The notes under the pieces: model-generated | Database searches by the model: none | The model's input: the letters and a program-made list of their open reading frames with translations, nothing else | What the model was told of the DNA's origin: nothing | Part shown: one piece after another, positions 8,169 to 17,242 of the stretch | Layout: each line of letters begins with the position of its first letter | How positions within the stretch are numbered: the stretch's first letter is position 1 | NCBI GenBank assembly: GCA_965248155.1 | Contig: CBDFIO010000002.1 | Location: forward strand, 620,001 to 684,000 | Length of the DNA stretch: 64,000 bases | Reading direction: 5' to 3' | Source of the DNA: RFSX01 sp965248155 | GTDB lineage: Bacteria > Bacteroidota > Bacteroidia > Chitinophagales > Saprospiraceae | Made by a program: the position numbers and the translations under genes

Positions 8169-9512
8169 CTATTGAGGCTTAAGCTCAAAATCTTCCAAAA
8201 ATTTTGTCGTAATATTTCCGCTTTTAAATCTTTCATCCTTCATCAGTTGTTGATGAAATGGGACAGTAGTTTTTATTCCTTCAATAATAAATTCATCTAA
8301 TGCACGCTGCATTTTCTTAATACATTCTTCTCTTGTCTCAGCTTTACATATAAGTTTTGCAATCATTGAGTCATAATACGGAGGAACTGAATATCCGGCA
8401 TAGACATGGGTGTCTACACGTACGCCATGACCTTTAGGACTGTGAAATGAAGTGATAGTCCCCGGACTGGGTCTGAAATCATGAAAGGGGTCCTCGGCAT
8501 TTATCCGGCATTCTATGGCATGTAAACTTGGTGTGTAGTTTTTACCTATAAGTTTTTCACCGGCGGCGACTTTTATTTGTTCTTTGATCAAATCTCGATT
8601 GATAACTTCCTCAGTAACAGGGTGTTCAACCTGAATTCTTGTATTCATTTCCATAAAATAGAATTTCTTGTATTTGTCGACCAGAAATTCTACTGTCCCT
8701 ACGCCTTCATATTTTATTGCTCTACCGGCTTTTACGGCCGCTCTTCCCATTCTGTCTCTTAGCTTATTGTCAAGAAATGGAGAAGGTGCTTCTTCAAGTA
8801 ATTTTTGATGTCTCCTTTGGATGGAACAATCGCGTTCTGAAAGATGAATGACATGACCGTGTTGATCTCCAATGATTTGGAATTCAATATGCCTTGGTTC
8901 TTCGATAAATTTTTCTACATATAAGCCATCATTTCCAAAAGATGCGGCTGCTTCTCTTTGTGCTTTCCCCCATTGTTCTTCAAATTCTTCTTCTTTCATT
9001 ACAATTCTCATCCCTTTTCCTCCTCCACCGGCAGTGGCCTTTACAATTACAGGATAACCAATTTTTAGAGCGACTTTTTTTCCTTCTTTAAAATTCTTCA
9101 CCAATCCGCCTGAGCCTGGTACAACAGGTACTTTTGCCTTAATCATTGTGTCTTTTGCTGTTATCTTATCGCCCATCTTCCTAATCATAGCTGCAGATGG
9201 TCCAATAAATTTGACACCATATTCTTCACAGACTTCTGCAAAAGAGGCATTTTCTGAAAGAAAACCATATCCCGGATGTACGGCATCTGCATTTGTAATT
9301 TCTACAGCAGCCATAATTTTTGGAATACTTAGATAAGATTCAGAAGAACTGGCTGGTCCTATGCAAACGGCTTCATCAGCAAATCTAACATGAAGGCTTT
9401 CCGCATCTGCTGTAGAATAAACAGCAACTGTTTCAATTCCCATTTCTTTGCAAGTTCTAATTACCCTTAAGGCAATTTCACCTCTATTGGCTATCAATAT
9501 TTTCTTAAACAT
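8169..9512 (-). CDS. accC: Acetyl-CoA carboxylase, biotin carboxylase subunit AccC
   Basis: 447 aa. The start MFKKILIANRGEIALRVIRT is the classic opening of biotin carboxylase; the ATP-grasp glycine loop (TAGGGGKGMRIV, about residues 162-173), HIEFQIIGD, the SIQRRHQK region and the catalytic EMNTRIQVEHPVTE segment are all present. It carboxylates the biotin carried by AccB, the first half-reaction of malonyl-CoA synthesis. It lies 27 bp downstream of accB. The carboxyltransferase genes are not in the window. Length and motifs match the AccC of acetyl-CoA carboxylase rather than longer pyruvate or propionyl carboxylases. Confidence 0.97.
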   Translation of the reverse strand: MFKKILIANRGEIALRVIRTCKEMGIETVAVYSTADAESLHVRFADEAVCIGPASSSESYLSIPKIMAAVEITNADAVHPGYGFLSENASFAEVCEEYGVKFIGPSAAMIRKMGDKITAKDTMIKAKVPVVPGSGGLVKNFKEGKKVALKIGYPVIVKATAGGGGKGMRIVMKEEEFEEQWGKAQREAAASFGNDGLYVEKFIEEPRHIEFQIIGDQHGHVIHLSERDCSIQRRHQKLLEEAPSPFLDNKLRDRMGRAAVKAGRAIKYEGVGTVEFLVDKYKKFYFMEMNTRIQVEHPVTEEVINRDLIKEQIKVAAGEKLIGKNYTPSLHAIECRINAEDPFHDFRPSPGTITSFHSPKGHGVRVDTHVYAGYSVPPYYDSMIAKLICKAETREECIKKMQRALDEFIIEGIKTTVPFHQQLMKDERFKSGNITTKFLEDFELKPQ

Positions 9513-9539
9513 GATTAATGTTTTGTGAGAATTGTTTTC

Positions 9540-10055
9540 TTATCCGTTAGGATCTACAAGAAATAAAGCTTGATCATATTCTACAGGGCTGGCGTCTTCA
9601 ACTAAGACTTTTACAATTTTACCTGATACTTCGCTTTCTATTTCATTAAAAAGCTTCATCGCTTCAATAATGCATACCACAGAGCCTTCCTGAATCGAAT
9701 CTCCTACTGCGACAAAAGCTGGTTTGTCCGGTGATGGAGATCGATAGAACGTCCCTACGATCGGTGATTTTACTTCTTTCAGATTAGCATTACTTTCTGA
9801 TTCATCCTTCGTCGAAGATGAAGATTGTTTTTCAGAACTGCCTTCATTCGTCGTTGCTTGTTCAACAACTTGAGGACTTTGACTCAAAGTTGGAACTATA
9901 GATGGTTGCGCCAATATTTGATGTGGGCCGCTTTTGCTTTTAGAATAGTTTTTCGTACGAATTGTTAATTCAAATTCACCATCTTTTAATCTGACTTCTG
10001 CAAGATCAGATTTAGAAACGAGTTTTAACAGGTCTTGAATTTCCTTGTAAGTCAT
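9540..10055 (-). CDS. accB: Acetyl-CoA carboxylase biotin carboxyl carrier protein AccB
   Basis: 171 aa. An N-terminal helical segment (about 1-35) leads into a flexible Ser/Gln/Glu-rich linker (about 45-95), then the biotinyl domain beginning at KSPIVGTFYRSPSP. The biotinylated lysine is in IEAMKLFNEI, near residue 132, with the usual E-A-M-K-L context. It is 5 bp after efp and 27 bp before accC, the standard efp-accB-accC order in Bacteroidota and many other bacteria. It acts in the cytoplasm as swinging carrier between AccC and the carboxyltransferase. Confidence 0.97.
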   Translation of the reverse strand: MTYKEIQDLLKLVSKSDLAEVRLKDGEFELTIRTKNYSKSKSGPHQILAQPSIVPTLSQSPQVVEQATTNEGSSEKQSSSSTKDESESNANLKEVKSPIVGTFYRSPSPDKPAFVAVGDSIQEGSVVCIIEAMKLFNEIESEVSGKIVKVLVEDASPVEYDQALFLVDPNG

Positions 10056-10060
10056 AAGCT

Positions 10061-10624
10061 TTATTTTACACGTTCCATGTATGATCGTGTGCGTGTATCT
10101 ATTTTAAGTTTGTCTCCTTCGTTTATAAATATAGGAACTTTGATTTCTGCTCCAGTTTCAACTGTAGCAGGTTTTGTAACATTTGTCGCTGTATCTCCTC
10201 TTACTCCAGGTTCTGTGTAGCTTACTGCCAGGACAACGTATTGTGGAATGTCTATTGTTAATGGAGTTTCATTTTCTGCATGAAAAAGTATTTCAACCAT
10301 CTCTCCTTCTTTCAACAGATCGCCATTATCAATCATTTTACTTTCTATCATTATCTGTTCGAAGGTTTCAGTATTCATAAAATGAAATGCATCTTCATCT
10401 TTATACAAAAACTGAAAATGACGTCTTTCAACCCGAACAACATCAATTTTATGTCCAGATGGAAAAGTGTTATCAAGCACTTTTCCGTTCGTCAAACTTT
10501 TAAGTTTAGTTCTTACGAACGCAGGTCCTTTTCCAGGTTTGACATGTAAGAATTCAATAACTTTATACACATCATTGCTGTAATTTAAACACAAACCATT
10601 TCTAATATCCGACGTATTGCCCAT
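10061..10624 (-). CDS. efp: Translation elongation factor P
   Basis: 187 aa, three-domain EF-P. The residue that enters the ribosomal peptidyl-transferase centre is Lys32 in HVKPGKGPAF, with the usual PGKG loop. The end of domain III shows the family pattern GDKLKIDTRTRSYMERVK. EF-P relieves stalling at polyproline stretches. No modification-enzyme gene (epmA, earP, ymfI) is visible nearby, so how Lys32 is modified, if at all, is not shown here. It sits between fabH and accB and may have its own -7 box 22 bp upstream. Confidence 0.97.
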   Translation of the reverse strand: MGNTSDIRNGLCLNYSNDVYKVIEFLHVKPGKGPAFVRTKLKSLTNGKVLDNTFPSGHKIDVVRVERRHFQFLYKDEDAFHFMNTETFEQIMIESKMIDNGDLLKEGEMVEILFHAENETPLTIDIPQYVVLAVSYTEPGVRGDTATNVTKPATVETGAEIKVPIFINEGDKLKIDTRTRSYMERVK

Positions 10625-10645
10625 TCGTTAACGTTTAATTTTTTG

Positions 10646-10653
10646 CAAAATTA
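10646..10653 (-). promoter_or_regulatory. Candidate Bacteroidota -7 box before efp
   Basis: On the minus strand this reads TAATTTTG, matching the TAnnTTTG consensus of the Bacteroidota primary sigma factor. It lies 22 bp before the efp ATG and within the 72-bp fabH-efp gap. A -33 TTTG is not obvious, so this is a secondary promoter at best. Confidence 0.4.
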
Positions 10654-10696
10654 ATAAATAATACTTGGAGTTAATTAAGCTTAAAAGTAAGAAGAT

Positions 10697-11686
10697 TTAA
10701 TATGCCCATTTTAATAATATTGCACCCCAAGTGAAGCCTCCACCAAATGCAGTAAGAATGACATTGTCTCCCTTTTTAAACTGATGTTCAAAATCCCTCA
10801 GGCATAAAGGTATTGTAGCTGCAGTGGTGTTGCCATAATTTTGAATATTTATAAGCACTTTATCCGCATTCAGATTCAATTGGTTGGCCACTCCCATGAG
10901 GATTCTTTTATTAGCCTGATGTGGCACGACCCAATCTATTTCATCTATTGAGATATTTTCTTGTTTTAATAAGCTTTCTATACTATCGACCATTCCTTTT
11001 ATTGCCGCCTTGAAAACCACTCTTCCTTCTTGATAGGCATAATGCAATTTGTCATTAACAGTCTCTTTAGTTGCAGGATGCATAGATCCTCCTCCTTTCA
11101 TGTGAAGAAATTCAACGCCCGACCCATCACCACGAAGTATTGATCCTTGAATACCTAAATTCTCTTCACTAGGTTCAAGCAACACAACCCCGGCGCCATC
11201 TCCAAATAATATGCAAGTTGACCTGTCTTCATAATTTACTATTGAAGACATTTGGTCAGCTCCAACAACCAAGATTTTCTTATAGGATCCAGTTTCAATA
11301 AATTTGGATGCAGTAACAATTGAAAATATAAATCCGGAACACGCTGCATTAATATCATACCCAAAAGCATTGCTAGCGCCAATCTTATGGGCAATAATAT
11401 TTGCTGTATCTGGAAAAGGATAGTCGGCAGTTACTGTTCCAACTACAATCATATCTATTTCTTTCGGATCCAAATTTTTCTTTGCTAATAAAATATTTAT
11501 GGCTTCAACAGCCATATCACTTGTTGCCTTTGTTGGATCTTTTTGTATATGTCTTTGTCTGATACCGGTCCTTGTAACAATCCATTCATCATTTGTATCG
11601 ACCATCTTTTCAAGGTCGGTATTGGATATTACATCCTCTGGAACATAACCTGTAACAGCAGTAATAACAGCTTTTGTAGTTAACAT
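10697..11686 (-). CDS. fabH: 3-oxoacyl-ACP synthase III FabH
   Basis: 329 aa ketoacyl synthase III, which condenses a CoA-linked starter (acetyl- or branched acyl-CoA) with malonyl-ACP to begin fatty acid synthesis. The triad is visible: Cys116 in INAACSGF, His in WVVPHQANKR and Asn in NYGNTTAA. The N-terminal EWIVTRTGIRQRHI motif is typical. It heads the minus-strand set fabH-efp-accB-accC. In many Bacteroidota rpmF and plsX precede fabH; they are absent here, and a divergent gene with a 270-bp gap lies upstream. Confidence 0.97.
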   Translation of the reverse strand: MLTTKAVITAVTGYVPEDVISNTDLEKMVDTNDEWIVTRTGIRQRHIQKDPTKATSDMAVEAINILLAKKNLDPKEIDMIVVGTVTADYPFPDTANIIAHKIGASNAFGYDINAACSGFIFSIVTASKFIETGSYKKILVVGADQMSSIVNYEDRSTCILFGDGAGVVLLEPSEENLGIQGSILRGDGSGVEFLHMKGGGSMHPATKETVNDKLHYAYQEGRVVFKAAIKGMVDSIESLLKQENISIDEIDWVVPHQANKRILMGVANQLNLNADKVLINIQNYGNTTAATIPLCLRDFEHQFKKGDNVILTAFGGGFTWGAILLKWAY

Positions 11687-11959
11687 CTAATTCTCATTGA
11701 TACTGCTGACAAATAAACAAAATAAAAACGAGAGCATAAATCATAGCACTCATTAATATCAAATCCATTTAGAATAGATTTTCAACAAAAAAATATAACT
11801 TTTTTAAATAAATTATAACCAACTGATAAACAGATGTTTATGAACCTATATTGTACGAAATAGATGAATTTACTTCTCTGGCTCTAATAATTGGAACACG
11901 TTTTGTTTAAATGTAAACAACAGTTAATCAATTTTTTACGAATGATAAAATTATATTAT

Positions 11960-12742
11960 ATGAAATGTTTGTTAAGTGCATTAATTGCTGTAATGGCCAC
12001 GAGCTCTTCAATTTTTGCTTACAATACAAATACAACTACCAACCCTGGGAATCAAGTCGAGTATTTTCAAGGCAGTTTTGAAAATGGTAAAAATAAAGCG
12101 GGCACAGATGGCAAACTATTTTTTGTAGAGTTTTATGCTAACTGGTGTACACCTTGTAAATGGATGGATAAAACCACATTTAAAAATGAAAATGTTGTTG
12201 ACCTGTTGAATGAAAATTATGTGGCTTTAAAGATGGATATTGAATCTAATGAAGGAGGCAACCTAAAAGAAAAGTTTTCTGTAAGGATGTTACCAACTAT
12301 CCTCATATTTAATTCTAAAGGGGAGATGGTAGAAAGAGTTGAAAAAACATTAAGCTCAGAATCTATGGTTAGCTTGTTGGCTTATCATAATAATGCAAGA
12401 AACAAAATGGCGATTAGCCATAATTTGAATACAAGTCCGAGTATCTATTCAGAAAATCGCGGTCCAAATCTGAATCATTTGTATAATCAATACCAGATAG
12501 CAGAGAAATTCAGAACCAATTATAAATTACAATTGGGTAATTATCATGACTATAACGATGCTTTCGACAAGGTACAAGAATTAAAAGAAATTTTTATTGA
12601 GCCTATTATAGTACTGAACAGTTATGTTGATAATACAACACAATATCGAGTACTTATGGGTGAGTTTAAAACGATAAACGAAGCTGAAAGCTTTAGAAAA
12701 ATTCTAAAAACCGACTTTAAAATGGACTCTGTTGTCTATTAA
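11960..12742 (+). CDS. Exported thioredoxin-fold protein with C-terminal SPOR-like domain
   Basis: I start it at the ATG at 11960, which gives a clean signal peptide (MKCLLSALIAVMATSSSIFA); an ATG at 11942 and a TTG at 11891 lie in frame upstream. The mature protein has a thioredoxin fold with NWCTPCKW (Cys63 and Cys66) and the cis-proline motif MLPTI. The last 75 residues (from YKLQLGNYHDYNDAF to the end, containing TQYRVLMGEFKTINEAESFR) have the spacing of a SPOR peptidoglycan-binding domain. A periplasmic disulfide reductase or isomerase tethered at denuded glycan is a reasonable inference. It is followed by a terminator. The 255 bases between fabH and this start contain AT-rich promoter-like sequence but no gene that I can support. 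Confidence 0.85.
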   Translation: MKCLLSALIAVMATSSSIFAYNTNTTTNPGNQVEYFQGSFENGKNKAGTDGKLFFVEFYANWCTPCKWMDKTTFKNENVVDLLNENYVALKMDIESNEGGNLKEKFSVRMLPTILIFNSKGEMVERVEKTLSSESMVSLLAYHNNARNKMAISHNLNTSPSIYSENRGPNLNHLYNQYQIAEKFRTNYKLQLGNYHDYNDAFDKVQELKEIFIEPIIVLNSYVDNTTQYRVLMGEFKTINEAESFRKILKTDFKMDSVVY

Positions 12743-12805
12743 TAACAGAGATCAAGAAAACCTCATTCCAAAAACTGATTAAGGCTTAAGTGCTTTAATT
12801 TAAAA

Positions 12806-12846
12806 AGAGCCACGCTATTGATTTAGTGTGGTTCTTTTGTTTTTTC
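12806..12846 (+). terminator. Intrinsic terminator after the thioredoxin-SPOR gene
   Basis: AGAGCCACGCTA (12806-12817) pairs with TAGTGTGGTTCT (12824-12835), 12 bp with two G-T pairs, and a T-rich tract follows to about 12846. It closes the single-gene unit that starts at 11960. Confidence 0.85.
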
Positions 12847-12991
12847 ATCTCCTTCCCTCTCTATTTTCATTCTTTACGCAACATTTTAAAGATTTTCAGG
12901 GCATCCCATTAGAGAACCGTTGGATAATAGATCGATCTTTAATTTCGTTTTAATCAGTGTTCTTATCACATTACATATAATAAGTTTCAGT

Positions 12992-12999
12992 TATATTTG
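12992..12999 (+). promoter_or_regulatory. Candidate -7 box for the SprB-repeat adhesin
   Basis: TATATTTG fits TAnnTTTG exactly and lies 20 bp before the start codon of the adhesin, implying a very short leader. No -33 TTTG is seen at the usual distance. The 277 bases between the thioredoxin gene and the adhesin otherwise hold only the terminator. Confidence 0.4.
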
Positions 13000-13019
13000 C
13001 GCAAAATGAGGATTACTTT

Positions 13020-16000
13020 ATGAGGCTTGGATGGTTATTGGTTTTTACAACTTATTTTTTACTACTACAAATTAGTTTTTCGCAGACTCCATGCGAAGAT
13101 TTAGGAATAACGGATACATTGGGTTTTAATACTACCATTACCGTTGTAGATGATGGAATTATTGATCCGGGAGATGAATTCTGTGTTGAATTTAGTGTTG
13201 AAAACTTTGAGTTTGTAATTGGCTTTCAATTTACGCTATCATTCGATCCCACTGTGATAAGTTATGCTTTTCATCAAACAACTCCTGGCGTATTGTTAGG
13301 TCCTTTAGGGGCTAATGTGTCACAAGTTGGAAATGGAGTTTTATCTTTTGTCTGGACAAACCTCAATGCAGAGGGTCAGACTCTCCCTGATGGGACAGAA
13401 ATCTTCATCATTTGTTTTCAAGCAATCGGAGAACCAAACGACTGTTCTTCAGTTTTTTTCAATGATTATTATCCATTTTTTCCTGAATTAGAAGTGAATT
13501 ACCAGATTGATGAGAATACGACCTGTTCAGACACAATCTTATTGTTGGATGGCGCTGAAGAAACTATAATAAAAATTGAATGTACAGATCTAACAATTAC
13601 CGATGTAACAACATGTAATGCCGATCCAACTAATGGTTCACTAGGGTTTTCTGCCTGTGGCGGGGTACTCCCCTACTCATATCAAGTGACAAATAATGCC
13701 AATCCTGTTGTCCTTAATGGAACAATAAATCAGGATGGAGATGAAATTTTCTTTGCAACTGTTCCAGCTGCATTGTTCACAATAATGATTACGGATGCGA
13801 ACGGGGCCATAGCTACTCGAGTCGTTAATATTGAATCGGGACCTAGCTTAGAATTTGATTCATCTGTGGTTGATCCTAATTGCCCAGAAGCCGAGACAGG
13901 AAAAATTATAATAACGGATATACGAGGAGGAGTTCCGGGTTTGTCGGGATATACAATGGAAGCATCCACCGGTCAATTTTTTCAGAATACTTTCAGTGAT
14001 TCATTGATTCGATTGATCAGCGGAGATTACACAGTAACTATCACAGACGATAACGGGTGTGAACAAATCGAGATGTTCAGTCTAAATACTCCGGAGATTG
14101 AACTGCTAATAGAAATAGATACAGCCTCTTGTTTTGGATCAAGTGATGGATCAGTCAGAATATTTCCAAGTGGAGGAACTCCTTTCCCAGGTGGAGAATA
14201 TATAATAAACGGTGCATTATCTACTTCTTTTGAAAGTAATATGCCGTTCCAGGACCCAAACTTTTTTTCTATCGACAATAAGTTTGTAGTTACCGTTGAA
14301 GACGCGAATGGTTGTATGGTTGAAGAGAGACTCGACATTCCTACCAGAGCAGAATTAGAAGTCCAAATTACTGAACTTATCGATGTTGCTTGTAAAGGGG
14401 ATAGTTCAGGTTCTGCAAGAATTACTGTAATTACTCCCGGTAGATACGTTTTTCTTCTTACAGATGAAATCGGAAACTTTGTTTCTGCAATTGGCTCAGT
14501 TATCGGTAATGTAGAATTATTTTATAACGGTACCCTTCCTGAAGGATTCTATAATCTTAGCATTACAGATACAGACCTGGGTTGTCATATGGATACTTTT
14601 TTTGTGATTAATGAACCTCTGGAGGAGTTAATGATAACTGAAGGATCTGATCCCCCATCATGCAATGAAAATAACGGAATAGCTTATGTTGAAGCGAGTG
14701 GAGGTATTGCACCTTACACATATAATTGGGCTTTTGCACCTGCAGTTGATAATGATACATTAGGAAATCTCGGTTCCGGGACATACATGGTTCTAGTCAC
14801 CGATGATATGGGCTGTACGATCGAAACAAGTATCGAAGTCGAAGATGGAGATATTTTGGATATACAGATAGATATTATTAGTTCACTCGAATGTGATGGA
14901 TCCGGACAAGGAGAATTAAATGGCTTAGTTGTTCAAAGCAGTTTCCAGAATCTAACTTATGAGTGGACAAACATGAATGGGGATATGTTAGGAGATGAGG
15001 AGAATTTACTTTTTCCTACGGCTGGTGATTACATTCTAAATGTTTCAGATGTAGCTGCTTCATGCTCCGATAGCGATACTGTTTTTATTGATCCTGCTGG
15101 TATTTTCTCCTTTGAAATAAGTGCTTCAAACCCTTCTTGCGAAGGTTCAACTGATGGTTCTATCGATATTTCAAACTTTCTTGGAGGTGTTGGCCCTTAT
15201 AATTGCGATTGGGAAGATTCAAGCATTAGCTCATGCAATCCAACCAACCTTTCAGCTGGAATTTATAATTTATCAATTAGTGATAGTGCAGGTTGTATCA
15301 TAGATACATTTATCGAATTATCAGATTCAGATGCTGCAATTACATTTGATATAAGTTTTGATAACCCATCTTGTGTCGAAGCAATCGACGGTACAATTAG
15401 TTTTACAAATTTTCAAGGAGGTGTTGGGCCTTATGAATGTATTTGGGAAGATCCAAATGTCATTGGTTGCCCGAGAACAGGATTACCGGCAGGAATATAT
15501 ATGGTTACGATTGTAGATGCCGTTGGTTGCCAAAAAGACACTTCAATTACATTAACAGATCCAGAAGCAATTCAAATTGATGTTTTAGATTCAGATGTTG
15601 TCGATGTAAGTTGTTTTGGTGGCAGCGATGGACAGGCCTTGGTTACTGTTACCAATAACCCTAGCGGAGCAGCTTCATTTAACTTTGCTTGGTCTAACTC
15701 TGCTGATGATAATTCCGGAGGATTCATAGATGACGCATCTCAACTTAGTGCCGGACTAAATTATGTCCTGGCCTTTGACAATAATAGTTGTTCTTCTGAC
15801 ACGCTGTTTTTTAATGTAGGAGAACCTGAAATGTTGCACCTGGATTTTGATATTACATCTATTATGATGCCTACTTGCTCAGGAAATTGTGATGCTATGG
15901 TTACGCTTCAAGCTACTGGCGGAACAAGCGTTGCTGGAAATTATTCCTATGAATGGGATGACGGTTCTACAGCAGTTTCAAGAAATAATCTCTGTCCCGG

Positions 16001-17099
16001 TATTTACTATGTCATGATATCCGATGATAACAATTGTCAGGAATTAGATTCTATTATAATTGAAGAACCCGATATCTTAACCGTAGAAATTGACCTAAAT
16101 GGAACAGTTGAATTGAGTTGTTTTGGAGATGAAACAGGTGCTATTTTAGTTAGAGCATTCGGAGGATGTGGCTCTTACAGTTATGAATGGACGAACAATG
16201 TTTCAACTACACAAAGGGCTGAAAATCTTGCAGAAGGATTATATACCATAACTGTAACAGATGATTGTGGCTGCTCGCAAACTGTAGAATATGAACTAGT
16301 CACCTCCGCTCCGATAATTGCGACAATTATTGATCCTGTATTACCGGATTGCTTCGGTGGAACTTCATGTATTGGAGTGGAATCCGTTTCAGGTGGAGTT
16401 GGAAACAACTATACTTACAGCATTAATTTTGGTGAAAGAATCCCAATCGACTCATGTGTGGATGTTATCGCTGGAATGTATAATATTTCTGTTTTTGATT
16501 CTGTAGGCTGTTCCGAAACATATACGTCCATGGTAGATCAACCATCCATGATAGAAGTTGACCTGGGCCCTGATTTAACGCTTGACTTAGGAGATTCAAC
16601 GGCAACAATTACAGCTACTATAAATTCTTTAAATCCGATAGATTCCATTATCTGGATTTCATCAAGTCAATATAACTGCATCAGCGATAATTGTGAAACG
16701 ATAAATATTAATACGAACGAATACAGCACCTACGAAGTCCTGGTCATTGATCAAAACGGATGTCAGGGAAAAGATGAAATTGAAATTAATATTTCAGCAA
16801 AACGGAATGTTTATATATCTAATATTTTCAACCCAACTGAGCTTGCACCTAATGATATGTTTATGATTCTGACAGGTGAAGGCGTTGTTGAGCTACAATA
16901 TCTTAGGATATTTGACAGATGGGGAAATCTTATGTTTGAAAAAGAAAACATATCACATCCAACAAGTATAGATGATGGATGGAATGGAAGATTTGAAAAT
17001 AGACAAGTAGAACAAGGTGTTTATATTTATGTTGCTTCAGTCAGGTTTGTAGACAACAAAATCATTCAATATAAAGGTGATATTACGCTCGTTCGCTAA
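13020..17099 (+). CDS. SprB-repeat adhesin with cohesin-like N-terminus and T9SS type B (CHU_C) sorting domain
   Basis: 1359 aa. A Sec signal peptide (about residues 1-21) is followed by a cohesin-like beta-sandwich at about 30-150 (FVIGFQFTLSFDP, then GNGVLSFVWTN and DGTEIFIICFQA). About twelve irregular SprB-type repeats of 70-100 residues come next, with patterns such as SCFGSSDGSVRI, GGVGPYNCDW and ITDANGC-like ends. The last 90 residues are the gliding-motility C-terminal domain: YISNIFNPTELAPND, then LRIFDRWGNLMFEK, then GWNGRF and GVYIYVASVRF. T9SS should export it to the cell surface, where related SprB proteins act as mobile adhesins. The Asp/Glu-rich, Cys-containing repeats suggest calcium binding or disulfides. 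IS982 copy 1 lies 30 bp after its stop, so the gene is intact. Confidence 0.92.
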   Translation: MRLGWLLVFTTYFLLLQISFSQTPCEDLGITDTLGFNTTITVVDDGIIDPGDEFCVEFSVENFEFVIGFQFTLSFDPTVISYAFHQTTPGVLLGPLGANVSQVGNGVLSFVWTNLNAEGQTLPDGTEIFIICFQAIGEPNDCSSVFFNDYYPFFPELEVNYQIDENTTCSDTILLLDGAEETIIKIECTDLTITDVTTCNADPTNGSLGFSACGGVLPYSYQVTNNANPVVLNGTINQDGDEIFFATVPAALFTIMITDANGAIATRVVNIESGPSLEFDSSVVDPNCPEAETGKIIITDIRGGVPGLSGYTMEASTGQFFQNTFSDSLIRLISGDYTVTITDDNGCEQIEMFSLNTPEIELLIEIDTASCFGSSDGSVRIFPSGGTPFPGGEYIINGALSTSFESNMPFQDPNFFSIDNKFVVTVEDANGCMVEERLDIPTRAELEVQITELIDVACKGDSSGSARITVITPGRYVFLLTDEIGNFVSAIGSVIGNVELFYNGTLPEGFYNLSITDTDLGCHMDTFFVINEPLEELMITEGSDPPSCNENNGIAYVEASGGIAPYTYNWAFAPAVDNDTLGNLGSGTYMVLVTDDMGCTIETSIEVEDGDILDIQIDIISSLECDGSGQGELNGLVVQSSFQNLTYEWTNMNGDMLGDEENLLFPTAGDYILNVSDVAASCSDSDTVFIDPAGIFSFEISASNPSCEGSTDGSIDISNFLGGVGPYNCDWEDSSISSCNPTNLSAGIYNLSISDSAGCIIDTFIELSDSDAAITFDISFDNPSCVEAIDGTISFTNFQGGVGPYECIWEDPNVIGCPRTGLPAGIYMVTIVDAVGCQKDTSITLTDPEAIQIDVLDSDVVDVSCFGGSDGQALVTVTNNPSGAASFNFAWSNSADDNSGGFIDDASQLSAGLNYVLAFDNNSCSSDTLFFNVGEPEMLHLDFDITSIMMPTCSGNCDAMVTLQATGGTSVAGNYSYEWDDGSTAVSRNNLCPGIYYVMISDDNNCQELDSIIIEEPDILTVEIDLNGTVELSCFGDETGAILVRAFGGCGSYSYEWTNNVSTTQRAENLAEGLYTITVTDDCGCSQTVEYELVTSAPIIATIIDPVLPDCFGGTSCIGVESVSGGVGNNYTYSINFGERIPIDSCVDVIAGMYNISVFDSVGCSETYTSMVDQPSMIEVDLGPDLTLDLGDSTATITATINSLNPIDSIIWISSSQYNCISDNCETININTNEYSTYEVLVIDQNGCQGKDEIEINISAKRNVYISNIFNPTELAPNDMFMILTGEGVVELQYLRIFDRWGNLMFEKENISHPTSIDDGWNGRFENRQVEQGVYIYVASVRFVDNKIIQYKGDITLVR

Positions 17100-17181
17100 G
17101 AGGATATTTCTTCTTTCCTTTCTTTTAGATTAATCTAACGTGAGTTCGACGTAAGGAAGTGGAAAAATAGGATAAAAAGAA

Positions 17182-17239
17182 AGAGCAATTTTGTTTATCT
17201 TAATAGTTGATAATCAATTAATTAAAACAAAAAAGCTCT
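17182..17239 (+). promoter_or_regulatory. Stem-loop ending just before the transposase start, IS copy 1
   Basis: The 15-base arm AGAGCAATTTTGTTT (17182-17196) pairs with AAACAAAAAAGCTCT (17225-17239) at 13 of 15 positions; the downstream arm ends 3 bases before the ATG at 17243. The loop holds TATCTTAATAGT (17196-17207) and a small palindrome TTGATAATCAA (17207-17217). If transcribed from outside the element, the hairpin would cover the ribosome entry site. Copy 2 has the same layout with a different arm sequence. Confidence 0.6.
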
Positions 17240-17242
17240 ACT

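Noticed and set aside
13006..13023. Five-codon frame MRITL overlapping the adhesin start
   Set aside because: Too short to support; likely chance, although its stop overlaps the adhesin ATG.
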